DNA of 64,000 bases from Lumnitzera littorea (GCA_024138015.1 JAMXBB010000009.1:12092442-12156441); one strand, 5' to 3'; positions 49,727-62,816 are shown, numbered from the stretch's first letter. Notes: generated by a model from the letters alone, not told the origin. Numbers and translations: made by a program.

Positions 49727-50109
49727 TCAAGGATAACTTGAACTTCTGAAGTGTTTCCAGTGTTATTATTATAGTGTTGATGTTGTTGTGTAGTGAAGTT
49801 ATCTGTATCGTGTTGTGTGTACTTTTCAATTTATGGTTGTATTGAATTTCGAATTCCAGTAATTGTAGGAAACATGTGTAACTTCGGAAGGGACTATATC
49901 TGAACCTTATGTATGTTTGGAGGATTAATAAAAGGACTTCTTGTGTGTGTTTTATTTTACTTGATCTTGTTTTGATGATACAATTAAGGAGAAGTGTCTT
50001 ATAATTGATGAATTGAATCAAGATGATATGGTCTCAAGTGATAAAAATTGATTTGTTGAATGAGTTATAGATTGAGTTAATTTGAACCTAACTCTAAAAA
50101 CCATATTTT

Positions 50110-51478
50110 CAACAAACATAGGCGCGGGAGACGACCTCCTAGAGAGAGAGCGCCATCGGAGCAACACCCGAAACAAGATATGCCGGTTGATAGGACTGAA
50201 GAGATCTTAATGGCTATACAAGCAAATAATGCTTTGCTAAGGACTTTTCTGGAGAGAAACCAAGCACCTCCACCACCAGCACCACAAGAGCAAGTCCTTC
50301 AGATGCCTGTACCACCACCTATGGCTATAGAAGGCTAGTTTGCAGCAGTAGCACCACTGCCTCTACCACCGTCGGTAGGGTTAGCAAGAGACTCTTACAT
50401 AGTTCATCATGAGCCTTGACTACCGAGAAACCTATTGCCAAAAATTTTGAAGTGCAATAGATACTTTGATGGGAATGCAAGCTAACCCGATGAGGCTGAA
50501 GATTGGCTGATGCAGGTTGAGAGATATTTTGAGGCTTTTGAAGTGCCACACCACTTGAGAATGACTTATGGCACTTATCTGCTCCGTCTAAGAGCGAGGA
50601 CTTGGTGGGAAACCAAGAGAGGGAATCTACTACAACCCATTACATAGGGGGATTTCCGAGAGGAATTTTTGAGGCACTACTTTCTCGAGAGTTTGCGGGA
50701 AAAGTATAGTGATGAGTTGTTTAGGATCAGAAGAGGAAACCACACTCTTAAGCAGTATGAAGCGGACTTCACTCGCTTACTCTAGTTTGTTCCACCTGAA
50801 TACCATGACGGTGATTGGATGAAGAAGCAAATTTTTGTAAGGGGACTGGACCCCGAGTTAAAAAGGAAGGTTTTAGAGTTTCAACTAAGGACCTTTAATG
50901 AAGCAATTAAAAAAGCTAAAGTATTGGAAACCGCAAAAAGATAGGGAGAAGAAATGTTAAAGCTAAAAGTTACTGTTTTAGCAAAAGACCATTTGAAGGA
51001 CCAGGAAGTTTGAGTTCCAAGGTGAAGAAAATTTTAAGACCCCATAAGGTGATCCAGAAGAAGAACGGGAATGGAAAGGTTATATGTTAGAAGTGCAGAG
51101 GGAATCACTATCCACGAAAATGTGCTCAACTCCGAAATAAGTGTTATTTTTGTGGAGATGGGAACCATGTAGTAGCAGATTGTCCAAAGAAGACTGCCAT
51201 AACTTGTTTTATCTGTAAACAACCAGGACGTTTTGCTAACAACTGTCCTCAGTGCCAGAATACCACTATGCAGACTGTAGGATACCTCGGGATGGGGAGA
51301 GCTGTTGGAGGAAATGGGCAAAGACCTGGAGCTGTGAATGCCGCAAGAGTCTACAACTTGGAAGGAGGATGAGAGTATGAGGAGTACCCTGAGGAGGAGG
51401 TCATTTACTATGAAGAGGAAGAAGATGTTGTAGATATAAAGTTGATTACAGGTATGTTACTAGAACTTTCTTTTTAAG
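50110..51478 (+). pseudogene. Element 3 Gag
   Basis: A readable but broken Gag. It has a basic and Pro-rich N-terminal part with EEILMAIQANNALLRTFLER and QAPPPPAPQEQVLQMPVPPP. The Retrotrans_gag domain follows (EDWLMQVERYFEAFEVPHHL, LLRLRARTWWETKRG, FREEFLRHYFLESLREKYSD, QIFVRGLDPELKRKV, about 50490-50890). Three zinc-knuckle units come next: 51085-51126 (stop inside), 51142-51183 (intact CYFCGDGNHVVADC) and 51205-51246 (His replaced by Arg). An acidic tail (EEYPEEEVIYYEEEEDV) closes it. At least eight in-frame stops make it non-functional. Confidence 0.85.
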
Positions 51479-51599
51479 TTGAGTCGGATGATAGAAGTAC
51501 ATTTTAGTACGAAAAGACTAAAAGTGTTTAACTTAATAACAAAGATTTTAGAGCCCAATAATAATACCTTGTGAAAACTCAACCTTAAATTCGATTTAG

Positions 51600-52276
51600 G
51601 GAATGTTAATATAAAGGGACATTCAGTGTACACCTTGTTTGACACTGGAGCGACTCATTCATTCATTTCCCCCAAAGTGGTACAAAGAATTAAACTGCCT
51701 GTGACCGTCACCGAATCAAGTTTTAGTGTACGGACTCCTATAGGAAGTGTGGTTACTACAAAGGAAATGGTGAAGAAATGCTCATTCAGCATACAAGGCC
51801 ATGAGAGTATGCCAGATCTTATCATTCTCGATTTGGACAAGTACGAAATGATTATGGGTATGAACTAGATGATGTCATGTGGAGCTACAGTTGATTGCAA
51901 GAAGAAGAAAGTGTACTTTAAGGACTTAAAAGGATCTAAGGTGGAATTTCAAGGAGAATTGACGGTAGTGGGAAAACATGAGCTATGCTCTTTCGAGTTA
52001 ATGATGGAAATGAGTTGGATGAACTCAATTGAGGTTGAATTAGAAAGGTTAAGGATAGAAGATATACAAGTAGTGAACGAATTCGTTGATGTGTTTCCAG
52101 AAGAACTACCGGGATTACCACCTAAGAGGGAGATTGATTTCGCCATTGATTTAATGGCCGAGACCAAACCAATTTCTAAGGCTCCTTACAGGATGGCTCC
52201 AATAGAGTTAAAAGAACTAAAGAAGCAACTTTAAGAGTTATTGGACCAAGGGTTCGTTAGACCAAGTGTCTCGCCT
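51600..52276 (+). pseudogene. Element 3 protease and start of reverse transcriptase, truncated
   Basis: Protease with the catalytic Asp-Thr-Gly-Ala intact (51641-51652; DTGATHSFISPKVV) and the LIILDLDKYEMIMGMN end, where the expected Trp codon is a stop (TAG at 51866-51868). The RT linker follows: VDVFPEELPGLPPKREIDFA, KPISKAPYRMAPIELKELKK. A second stop at 52232-52234 precedes LLDQGFVRPSVSP. The sequence breaks off at 52276 and continues as minus-strand Gag of element 2, so most of RT, RNase H, integrase and the 3' LTR are missing. Confidence 0.9.
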
Positions 52277-52975
52277 TGAAGCACCTAATCTCACTCTTCT
52301 TCCTTCTTGAGCTATGTCCTTTCTCAAACTTCCTTAGGAGCTCCTCCTCTTCAGCTCTAATAGCTGGAACTGGTCGGACATAACTAACCTTACTTGATTT
52401 CAACCACACAGGTTTATTTGGAATAAGTTGGCTAGAGGTAGTTCGATTCACTAATCCTTGGAATCTATTCATTCAACATTGTTTAATTCTCCGAACAGCT
52501 CAAATTGCCTTATCTAATGACCTAATGTCCTTTGTTTTTGAGATATCTCCAATCTCACACTTTAATCCACTAATAAACATGGAGATAGTCTTATCTTATG
52601 GTTCGACAACTTCATAACAAATCATTAACATCTAAAACTCTTGCAACCTTTAAAGGCATCTTGTAAGTAAAAGCTAAAAATGCACCTTCTCTTCATACTC
52701 TCTTCATTTCTTCCTAATCTCTAATTTCTCTCTCTCTCCATTCTTCCTTCATGTAGCTTATAGATTTTTCCACCATAAGGCGGCATACTCTGAAAATTCT
52801 AACACAGTAAGTCTCATCTTAACGTTATCAAGGACTCTATGATACTTAAATTGCTTTTCTATCTTATCTATCCAATTAAGATAATCCTTGGCATGGCCAT
52901 TACAAGTAAAACTTGGAATCTGCAATCTCAGCCTTTATCAAGACCTTAGAAGGAGCTTGGTAGGATTGTTTAAAA
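52277..52975 (-). pseudogene. Element 2 Gag, truncated in the zinc knuckle
   Basis: Minus-strand Gag of the element 1 type. The C-terminal linker reads TSSQLIPNKPVWLKSSKVSY, then VRPVPAIRAEEEELLRKFEK, and reaches the first Cys-Phe-Lys of the knuckle before the junction near 52277. Upstream parts match element 1 at about 42600-43235, including the region of EIG-like and RFISGLK-like capsid words. The match to element 1 stops at about 52975, so the N-terminal part of Gag is lost or diverged. Element 2 integrase lies at 43890-44954 on the same strand. Confidence 0.8.
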
Positions 52976-55480
52976 TTTTCATATTACATGTGCACCCATG
53001 ATACAAAAATCATCTTATAAGTTACAAATTATAAGACTCTAAATAATTAATTACTAAGATTTCTAATTTTTATTTTATTAACTTATTGTAAAATATAAAT
53101 AATTATGGATATCTAATATTCTATAGTCCATCATAATCATAGAGAATCGGTATCCCCTACCAAATAGTAAGATAGGGTAAGTGATCTTTATAAATTACAA
53201 GAAATACTAAATTATATAGAATCCTATTATATAAATACTTTCTACAAAAGATATTTTTTCTACTAACTATGCACTTCTCAATTAACTTTAGCATCATTTT
53301 ATATATCTTTGATTTGTATTATGCCCTTAAAATTTAACTTAAGCCCAGTTTAAACAAACTTGCAAAAGAAGCTATAGGAGAATAAGCAAACCATAACCTA
53401 GTGAATTTGTTTCTCACCACTACCGCTTAAGTAAGTTATTAAACATTATTAATATACTTGCAAGTTTATCTATACACAAAATGGATGCATACATAGTGAA
53501 TGCAAGCAATACATCCATAGGATTTCGGAACTATGGAAAGTGTAGATTTATGTCGTCTACATGTTGATTATCTCCCGTACTTACCTACACGAGGTACCTT
53601 ACCTTACCCACATGAGATTGCTTAGGGGTTCAATCTCTCTAGAAAACATTCGAGTATTACCCTAGTTAAGAAATAAACACCAATCCAAACAGGTGGACCT
53701 TAACTAATGCCATCCACTATCAGCAAATCATATCCAAGGACCTACAAGCTTAACTATATGAGTCCTCTCACTATCAATTAGTTAGAGATCTCATACTAGC
53801 TTTATCTCAACAATAATAATATCATCAATTGGCACTTCGAGCTCTCGTAGAAATTATATAAGAATCTATTTAAGATTGGGAAAATGTTTCCAAAAATATT
53901 TTTTTCAAAAAATTGTAAAGTTAGCACTCTCCATAAGTATACCAGTTGAATCATAAACATATGACAAATATAATCGATTATTTTGGTCAAATATTTATAT
54001 TTATCGATTTAAGGAGATGATGCTAGCACATAGGGAAAAACAATCGTGTAGATACATAAGCAATAACAACCAGTAAAATATTAAGCAAGTATTATGCACA
54101 AGCAGATAGTAGATTATTAGAACTCTCTCATCTAGATTAATGCTTACTTTACAGATCTTTGGAATTTTCAAAACTTGATAATTGAGTACCTAAAACGTAA
54201 TAAGACTTATAAGTATTTGGAAAAGCTAGACTCCTTAATTAACTAAATATCTATCTTAATTTGCCTAATTTCTCAATAGAACTTAAGTATGGTATGAGTG
54301 TGGTTTAATTTATTTATTGGGGTAAATAGGAAATATATGGGTATATTTGTAAATAACTCTACCTTATGTATGTATTTATTTATTTATTTTAAGGGTTTAT
54401 CCTCAATATTAGTTTATAAGGCCAATTAACTTAAATATCCTATCTATTTATTTTAAGCTTATCTTAAATCTTTAGTTGAGTATAACTTTTTTATTTTAAC
54501 TTCGATTTTTATGATTTTATAGTCTATTTTTATTGCTTTTATATGTACTTTCATATAGCGAAGTTATTTTGAACGTTAGAACTCACATTTTTTTATTATG
54601 GGAAAGAATGTTACAAATTTATTTATTTTTGGCCCAATTGTTTTTAATTATTATTATTTTTACTTTTCTTGATGACTTTATTTATTGCTTTTATTTTAAA
54701 TTTTGTACTAGACTTAAATAATGTTGAAATTTTTATATTTTCTAAAAATTTTTATTTTTGGGTCCATTTTGTAGTACTTTCTTCATTTCATTATTTTAAG
54801 TTTAAATTATTAATTAACTTAATTTTTGTTACAATTATAATTTTCTAATTAATTTGTTATTATTATTTTCTTATTATTTTTGTAATATGCAGTTTTAATT
54901 AAAAAAATTGGGAGATGATAATGTGGTAGCTTCTTATTAGTTCAAAATGTAATTTTCATATTTTGTCCAATTTTTGTATTTCTACCAATTTATAGTATTA
55001 ATATATAGATATATAACATCCTAAAATAATTAAATTATGGAAAAAATCATTGCCATCTTCCTTGTGAGTTCATGTGCATACACACACATATTTACTTAGT
55101 AACTTATTTTAAGAAATTAGGGTATTATTATACATATACTTGTACCTTTAGGTATATACATATACTTATACTATATTATATGTATATCTATTTAAAACTT
55201 AGAAAAAAAAAATAAAGTAATATATATACATATAGGCACATACATCTACACCTATAGTTTACTTCTTATATATTTATACTATTTCTTAATATTCTTCATA
55301 CATATGTATATTAAAATAAGTATACATCACATATTTTACATATCCTACATACATATATATATATATGTATGTATAACTAAGCAAATATAAAATATGTGAA
55401 ACCTCGAAAATATATGATATATACTTTGAAGAAATTCTAGAATATTAAATCGAGGAACTGAACATTTTTAAAACATCTTA
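52976..55480 (-). other. AT-rich DNA, possibly a minus-oriented LTR
   Basis: No gene recognised. Read on the minus strand, 53360-53420 (GCTTATTCTCCTATAGCTTC) resembles the TTACACCCCTATAGATTTTT step of the LTR at 44960-48785, and a less AT-rich block lies at 53520-53800. This may be a 5' LTR upstream of element 2 Gag, but no ends were identified. 54400-55450 is very AT-rich with TATACA-rich words. Confidence 0.3.
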
Positions 55481-56198
55481 GCCCTCCTTTCCTCCTTATC
55501 TTTCTTGTTGGCCTGGTTTTCTACTTTCTTTCTTTTTTTCTTTCCATTGCCTTCTCATTAAAAGCCAGCCCTTGTTTTGGATAGTTGAAAATAGGGCAGC
55601 TTGGTGAGTCAACAAAGAAACATTGGCGAGCGTGACGGTGAGCGAAAACCACAAAGATGGTACTAGTACCAGCTAGCTTACCCTATTGAGAAGTTAAACA
55701 AGATAGCAAGCTAAGCTTATCATTTCGTGCTCCGACGACCTAACCCGGCTAAGGTAAATGTCGTTTCTCACTTGGGCTCACTCATGATTATTTAAGCCAG
55801 GAAATTAACTTCATTTCTTTTTCTTCCCTTTTCTTGGTGGTAATCACGCTGTTGTAGTGAACTTTCCCACGACATCATCGGAAATTGAACTAAGAATGTG
55901 GATGTCACATGCCCACATAGGTAAGCAGCTTCCTTGCAGATGACTTTAACATTATGGTTACAATGATATAATACGTATTGATATCAAAGATGAAAAATAA
56001 TAATAATAATAATAACTAATTAATAATTGTTTAAGACCTTGAAGGAACAAATGTACACACACATAAATATACCCAGACATGAATTAAAAAGTAATCTTTA
56101 GTACTTAAAATCTCCTATTTTATTGCACGTGTGGTTAACAATAGTGAATTGTTAGAATTAAACAAAAAGGAATACATAAAAACTTTAGAATTAATAGA
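55481..56198. other. Intergenic DNA, no gene seen
   Basis: A somewhat less AT-rich stretch at 55490-55930 (GCCTGGTTTTCTACTTTC, AGCGTGACGGTGAGCGAAAA, CCGACGACCTAACCCGGC) has no open frame that I can assign. An (AAT)n run lies at about 55988-56015. Confidence 0.4.
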
Positions 56199-56496
56199 TG
56201 TAAATACTCAATTTTTACCCCTTACCCTTTTTACATTAGGATAAGGTGTCCTAAATCAAGAAAAATACGAAAAAATAGAAAATTGAAGAAAATCCAAAAA
56301 ATAAGAAATTTAGAAAATACAAAAAAATGAAAAAATTTCGAAAATTGAAAGTCACAAAAAATTGAAAATAGAAGATTTAGAGAATTTAGTAAATAATAAT
56401 TTAATAGGAGAACATTGTACTTAGGCTTAGATTTGAATATAGTTTAGGTTGACTTGGTTTATATGTGCAATTTAATTGCACATATAAATAAGGCAT

Positions 56497-56575
56497 ATGC
56501 TAATAGCCTAATAGATAAGCGCATGGACATAGCATTGGGTTTAACTTAGAGATTAGGGGTTCAAATCTAGGTAAA
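56497..56575 (+). other. tRNA-like pol III promoter boxes inside LTR D
   Basis: TAGCCTAATAG (56504-56514) resembles an A box and GGTTCAAATCT (56558-56568) a B box, with starts 54 bp apart, close to tRNA spacing. No tRNA cloverleaf could be closed, so this is not called a tRNA gene. It may be a tRNA-derived SINE head or a chance likeness. Confidence 0.35.
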
Positions 56576-57154
56576 GGCATGAAAGCCTTTTTTTTTTTTA
56601 GCTGATACATTGTCACATTTACATCTGCTACACGTTAGGGTTTCATTGCGCTACGTGTCTTAACACGTAATAGCCTCAAATTGGCTGACGTTGACATAGC
56701 GCCACGTAGCATGCCACATTAACTACCACATGTCACTATTGGATATGTGGCATATTGTGGTTGGTCAGATTTGGCTGATGTGACGCCAAATCAACATTTT
56801 CCTTTCTCTCCCTTTCCCTTCTTTTTCCTTGATTGTCCTCCACTTTCCCTAGCAAAACAGCTTCAATCCCTTCACTTTAGTCTCAGATTTTGCACAACTT
56901 CCTTGCTTAAACACACCAATTAACGGTGCAATATCATCCCTCGCATGGCTTACTTCGAGTAGAACCAAAGAACACATCTAGATTCATGCGTTTGCATATT
57001 CAATTCAAGCTCTAAAAATCAGAAAAAACTTGATTTTTAGAAATCTTCATTTAATCCAAATTCAAGCTTTCCTTACTTACTATGTTGATTTGGTGTATAA
57101 ATAAGGGTCTTTGGACATACGCAAACACATAAGAGAATTGGAAACCAATCACAA

Positions 57155-57178
57155 GCTCTCTCTCTCTCTCTCTCTCTT
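57155..57178. repeat. (CT)n microsatellite
   Basis: About 12 CT units just downstream of the TATA-like box of LTR D. Confidence 0.9.
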
Positions 57179-58798
57179 CTCGACCATTCTCTCTTTACAC
57201 CCACTAAACCTTCTCACTCTCTTCGACTTCCCCTCTTTAGCTACCCTTAGAGGGTGCTACTACCCTAACTATCTCCCCTACCATACGAATAATTAGATCC
57301 AACCACTTTCGCTCCTGGTCGTAACACCTAGCCACGTTACTAAACACCCACCATAAAAACCTAACCACTGTAATTGCCCACCCATTAACCACTATGAACT
57401 ACCACCCTAAGCCCAAATTAACTCCATGATTGAGCTCCTTACCACCTTAAACCCAAGACCCAACATCACCTCAAGTTCCAGCAACCCCTAAAACAACAAG
57501 GAACACCACCATTGCCAAACCACCACCCCAAGCTGCGGCATCGTGTCTACCCCCCTCAAGTCCAATAAACCACTCATCAATCTGTCCTCACCCACAAAAA
57601 ATTCCCCTCAAATAACCTTAGATTGTCCCCTTGCCAACACTACTGCTCTTCCCTCTTTTAACTGGAACTTGAATCCAGTAGAGCCTAACCTGAGATTCGA
57701 TCTACAAACTAAGTTCAACCCGAGATCCAACCAAGTGCCCAAACCAGTCGATTCACGCATATCCCCCTTGGTTCGACCCTTCTGCATTGTTAAATTCATT
57801 GATGTCCTTTATTTATTTATTTATTTTTCTTATTTGTTTACTCATTTATTTTATAATGTAAATGTAAATGTAATAAAAAAGGAAAAAAAAAAGAAAAAAG
57901 AAAAAAAGAAGAAAGAAAAAAGAAGGAAAAGAGAAAAAAAAAAGAGAAGAAAAACATAAGAAGAAAAGAAAAGTAGAATTTATTTATTTATTTATTTAGT
58001 TTAATAAGAATAGATAAAAAAAATCAAGAAATAAATAAGATAGTATAATAAAAATAAAATATATATGTTAGTAATAAAAAATCATTTTAACACTTAGAAA
58101 AATCAAGTTTTCAAAGAAATAATAAATAAATTGACCTTTTTCGAATTAGGGTACTTTAGAATTTTTCAAATAAGAGTTCCAATTTGGGACCTTTTTTTAG
58201 AAATTTTCTTAAATAAAATAAATTGAGTTAAAAACGTAAAACTTGATTGTTTTCAATAATTAAAATCAACAACCCACTAAAGTTTTCATTAAAAAAAAAA
58301 ACTATGTATATTTGATCCCGAATAGTGGATACGTAGGCAACTGTAAGTCAATGCTAAAAAATATAAAAATCTAATTTCCTTTTTTTTTTTATTCAAGTTA
58401 TCTAATTTAGGTAAATAATCGAGTTCTATTTTATAAAATTAAAAGGTGATTTTTATGATTAAGGTTAAATTTAGAAAATTAATTGTACCTATAAGGATTT
58501 AAAAGTCCTAATCCCAGAATCTAGATCTCTAGTTTTAAAACCATTTTTACAAAATTGATTTTATCATTAGACTAGTAACTAAGTTATAACCAATTCACCT
58601 AATTGTTTATAACTTAACTCTTTTTCCCAACCTAAGCTGGGTGGCGACTTCAAAGTGATTTCAAACTATAAAAAGAATTGGTTTTCTGTAAACCTTAGTT
58701 GAGGGTTAATATTAAATGGATATGGTTTAATATTGGTCGGTTTAAAGAAATCTAATTTACAAAAACCGAGAGGGAAGAAAATAAGGCTTGACAATAGG

Positions 58799-59500
58799 TA
58801 TATGTAAATTTATTTGTTTAGTATATGTAAGAGGTTAAGACATTTCTATACTTTAGTTTCTTAGTTGTGATGCTTTAGAATAATTGTTCTACCTCGTAAA
58901 CGAAGAAAGCAACCTAACGATTGTGTTTAGGAATTCTTCATACAATATATGGATTTATATATATATAAATATATGCATGTATTTATGTATGAATGGTGTT
59001 GCTATTAATAATGCTACCTTTGTATTATAAGAAGTGACTAAGTTATTTTACTACTGCTATATTTATTGACTTATGTATGCATATTGTATTCTTCTATTGG
59101 TTTGTTTATTTGATAGGAACTTAAAATATTAAATTGATTTAAACTTAAGAAATCATACTTAATTCCTTTAAACACCTTTTACTTGAAATATATGAGACTT
59201 ATAACTTCCTCATGTGTGTGTATGTGTATATATATGTATGTATGTATATGTGAAAGAATAAAAATGGCTTTCTAAGATTGGAAATTTGATTTAGGATTAA
59301 GTAGCAAGATGATTTACCATTGATTATATACAAAGTTAACAATTGCAACAGCAGTATTATTACTAATGATAAATAAATGAGTTTACATACTCACCAATAC
59401 ATATAAAAGCAAATACATATTACAATATAATGATGTGTAAAGTTATAGTGACTATGTTGAAGAATATGTTAATGAAATAGATCAATTTAGAATTAATAGG
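58799..59500. other. AT-rich DNA, no gene seen
   Basis: Contains TATATG/TATGTA-rich patches (58955-58990 and 59215-59250). No supported gene. Confidence 0.45.
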
Positions 59501-60288
59501 TGTAATATCTCAAGATTTTTAGCTCATACAATTACTCTAGGATCTAAGTTCCTAAATTTAGGGCGTTAAGCTATAATATCTATTTAATTTCAAACTTCAT
59601 AGTAAGGTTAGGAAAATTAGACGACATCATTTAAGTAAATTCAAATTCTCAAAATAAGCTATATTAAAACATTAATTTAAGAAAAAGTCAATTTAATGCT
59701 AAAGTTGATAAATATTGAAAACGTAAAATTCGAGCATCTAGATATAGCAAGATATTAGAGATAAGTTATTTAACTTATAAAAATAATAAACAAAGTTGAA
59801 TAATATGTAATATACATGTATTAACATAGAATATGCATTATTTGTATTAAATATACACATATAATAAGAAATTATTATTAAAATAAGGTAAATTAATATA
59901 AAAAATGGAAAACTAATTAAAAAAATGAAAGAATGAGTCATCCTATGTTGTGGCAACCTAGGATCAATTACAATTGATGAGCCAAAAGGAAAGAAATAAG
60001 AAATTGATACCTCAAGTATTGAAAATTCAAGAAAATGACATACGCAAGTCACATGTTCAATTTTTATAAATCTTAATCCATTTGGAAAATATAAATAAGG
60101 CATGTACACTTAAAAAAAAAAAAATTCGGAAGTCTGAAAATATAAGAAAACATGTAAGAAAATTTCGAAACAAATTAGAAAAAAATAAGAAAACTGGAGT
60201 AAAAATAGAGCACGGAATCTGATCAGGCCGGTTCAATAGGTTGTTGGTGTCTAGTTGTGGTGGACATTTGAGTTCAAAGAAAGCATAA
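59501..60288 (+). mobile_element. LTR (E), 5' part, interrupted by LTR B
   Basis: Begins TGTAATATCTCAAG. A TATA box TATAAATA (60090-60097) and an A-rich leader follow, matching the promoter-leader arrangement of LTRs A, B and C but with diverged sequence. At 60289 the start of LTR B follows in the same orientation; CATAA (60284-60288) would be the duplicated target. The 123-codon minus-strand frame at 59738-60109 is antisense to this LTR and is not regarded as a gene. Confidence 0.5.
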
Positions 60289-62816
60289 TGTAAGCCCTAA
60301 AGTTCAGTCAAGTAACCGTAGGATTGAACTTAGAACTCAAGGTTTAGGGCGATCGGTTAAAAGATCCGATTAAACCCAAATTATAAACTATTTAACAAGA
60401 TACCAGTAAAAATGACCCTGTAAACTTAAATTTAAGAAAATAAGTAGTAAAATAGGAGACTATAAAATTTTCAAATTTTAAGCATAATAACTGCTAATTA
60501 CCAAAAAGGCAAAAAGTGTAATATAATAACTAATAAATTATTAGAGATAGATTATATGTATACTAAAAATTTTAGAATGACCAAAATAATATTTAGGAAT
60601 GTTCACGTGCACCCTACATGTATTTACGTGTAGATAAAAATACGCGTAATTAGTAAAATAGGCTGAAAATTAAGTAAATAATTAAAGAAAAATACAAAAT
60701 AATTATAGAAAAATCAGAAGTGGATAACTGAAGCAAGATAAGGTTGTGGCAGGTTCAAATCAGAAAAAGAAAAATTATTCAATAAGAATTGGACAAACAA
60801 AAAGCCAAAAATCAAGGAAAGTTAACAAAATCTTGTCAAATTAATGCATAATAATTACAAAAAACGTCTATAAATAGCAATAAAAATCCAGGAACTCATT
60901 TGGACAGTTAGAAATCAGAGAAAATTAGGGAGAGTCGAAAATTCGAGAGAAAATCCAGAAAATAAAAAAAAAAAAGAAAAACTGTGCAATTAGGGGTTTT
61001 AAAGGGAACCCACACCAAACGAGGAGCTGGGAGTGGACGGCCACCACCACCACATGGTGGTGGTAGCGCCCAGGCCGGCCGATAAGGCCATGGCGGCCCG
61101 CGGTGGCCGGAGCCACCTGAACCGGTGAGTTCAAATTCCAGCCCGATTCTTGTATAATTTTGTAAAATTAGTTATTTTACCCAGAAAATTATGAAACTTG
61201 TTATTCTGAGGTTTTATTGTATTTAGATTTAGGGAAAAATGTTGATTTAGTTTAATTATGTCTAGAAATATAGGGTCCTTAACAAATTGTTCAAAACCGA
61301 GCATGATTAAACCGGAAATTAAATAGGCTTAGGGATGTAGTTTGGGGCTCAAAATTTTTCTGTAGGATGCTCATGTGACATAGAACAGTGCTATGAAGCC
61401 ATTTTTTTAAAATTAATTTTCAAAATTTTTAAGTTAATTTTTAGCCCTAAAATGATGGAAAAATTGGGTAATTTGGAGTTAATTAGGTGATTAGGATGTT
61501 AATTACTGATTTGGATCTTAATTAGATGTTTAAGGAAGTTAATCTCTGCAGTGGAACCCTAATCCTAGCATTTAGGTACTAAGTATAGTTAATTAAGGAA
61601 ATTAGGTAAGTAATATAAGAAATTAGTAATATGTGAAATTGTAAATTAATAAATATGGAAAAATTAGGGTTATTTAGATAATATTAGAGTAAAAATCAGA
61701 ATAATATTAAATCTAAATTAAGATTGAATTTTAGGTAATTATATAAAAAAGTAAGATTTTCTCACATCGGGGATAAATCCGATACCCTAATTAGGACTAG
61801 CGTGTACCAAATAGCTTAGAATACTAAATTAAGACCCAATAGGATATTTGGAAACTCGAGCTTAATGTAATTAATTTCACATTAGGATTCGAGCATGTTT
61901 AGGATTTAAAAATCGAACCAAAACCTAATTTGGAAATTGATGCGGAAACCGAGACCGAACCTAAACCTAAACCTAAACCTAGAATAATTATAAAAGACTT
62001 AATACCTAGATAAGTAGGCATATTAAACCGTAAAAAAAAACTAACAATAAGCATTATAGGATAAAATGAACCTATAACAGTTATATGAAAAGCTGAAACC
62101 ACGTTCGTGTTATAGGGATAACCGGCGATGGCCTGAGCAGATCGGACCTCGAGTGAGCGAGCGAGGAGTCGAGGTAAGTTGGGATTAATACGATGCTGTA
62201 TTTTGGAGGCTTAAGATTATGCTTGGTTGTGCTTGTTAGATAGTTGAATGTGTGCATGTGCTTGATTATGGGTGATGCTATGATTCTGTTTGTTGCTTTG
62301 GCACATGTTGTATGAATTGTATGTAATGATTGATCACCCTAAACTGGACTTAATCAAATATACGACCAGTAATCATAATCGGACATGCATGGCAACCCGT
62401 TAGGGGATTTAGGACTCTCCGGCCAAATACCGACCCCTTCGGAAGGGATAGCGCAGGATTGCAAAATGGTCCCTTCTTCATCCTCAGTCGAACTAAGTGA
62501 CAGGAGAGGAGGTCGCGGCGAGGGTGAAGGCAATGGTTCGAAGGTAGTCGCGGGAGGAGCAAGGTCTCCATTACACAAGCCTGGGTTTGGTCGTGAGCTG
62601 TTGCATTAACGGCAACTCCTCAACCCGGATTAGAGCGGGCACAATTTCTCTGATCTCACGACGGGCTGGACAACGTCGTGCAATGGCATTTGCTTGCACT
62701 GGCATTGCACCTAATAAGTAATTGAAAACCTTGTTGTGTGTATGGTATAGTTTTAAGTCCTCCGTCCTAACTTACTGAGCTGTGGTAGCTTACATCCCTA
62801 TAGACGTCGTGCAGGT
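60289..62816 (+). mobile_element. LTR (B), same family as solo LTR A, 3' end displaced
   Basis: Starts TGTAAGCCC and follows solo LTR A (37874-40758) base for base with scattered differences up to the TGCAGGT step, where A continues for about 415 bp more. Here LTR C begins instead at 62817. The missing B tail should lie beyond C, outside the window. The GC-rich block at 62390-62640 is strongly conserved with A (39910-40190). A short (CCTAAA)n run at 61960-61981 is absent from A. The overlapping frames at 62350-62609 come from the GC-rich block. Confidence 0.85.
60868..60876 (+). promoter_or_regulatory. TATA box of LTR B
   Basis: CTATAAATA at the position equivalent to 38444 in LTR A and 63398 in LTR C. 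Confidence 0.7.

Larger units (their letters stand above)
56199..58793 (+). mobile_element. Solo LTR (D), Tat-like Ty3/gypsy
   Basis: Begins TGTAAATACTCAATTTTTAC and ends AAGGCTTGACA, flanked by ATAGA (56194-56198) and ATAGG (58794-58798), a 4-of-5 target duplication. Words typical of Tat/Ogre-group LTRs are present: GGATACGTAGGCAAC at 58328-58342 and GGGTGGCGACTTC near 58640. A TATA-like GTATAAATAAGG lies near 57095, followed by (CT)n at 57155-57178 and a C-rich leader. The 138-codon frame at 57543-57959 runs from that leader into an AAG-rich tract and has no recognisable domain. No Gag or Pol remains. Confidence 0.65.

Noticed and set aside
57543..57959. 138-codon frame in LTR D
   Set aside because: No domain; it starts in a C-rich leader and ends in a Lys/Glu/Arg run encoded by an AAG-rich tract.
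61960..61981. (CCTAAA)n as telomere-like sequence
   Set aside because: Fewer than four hexamers, not the plant heptamer CCCTAAA, and inside an LTR.
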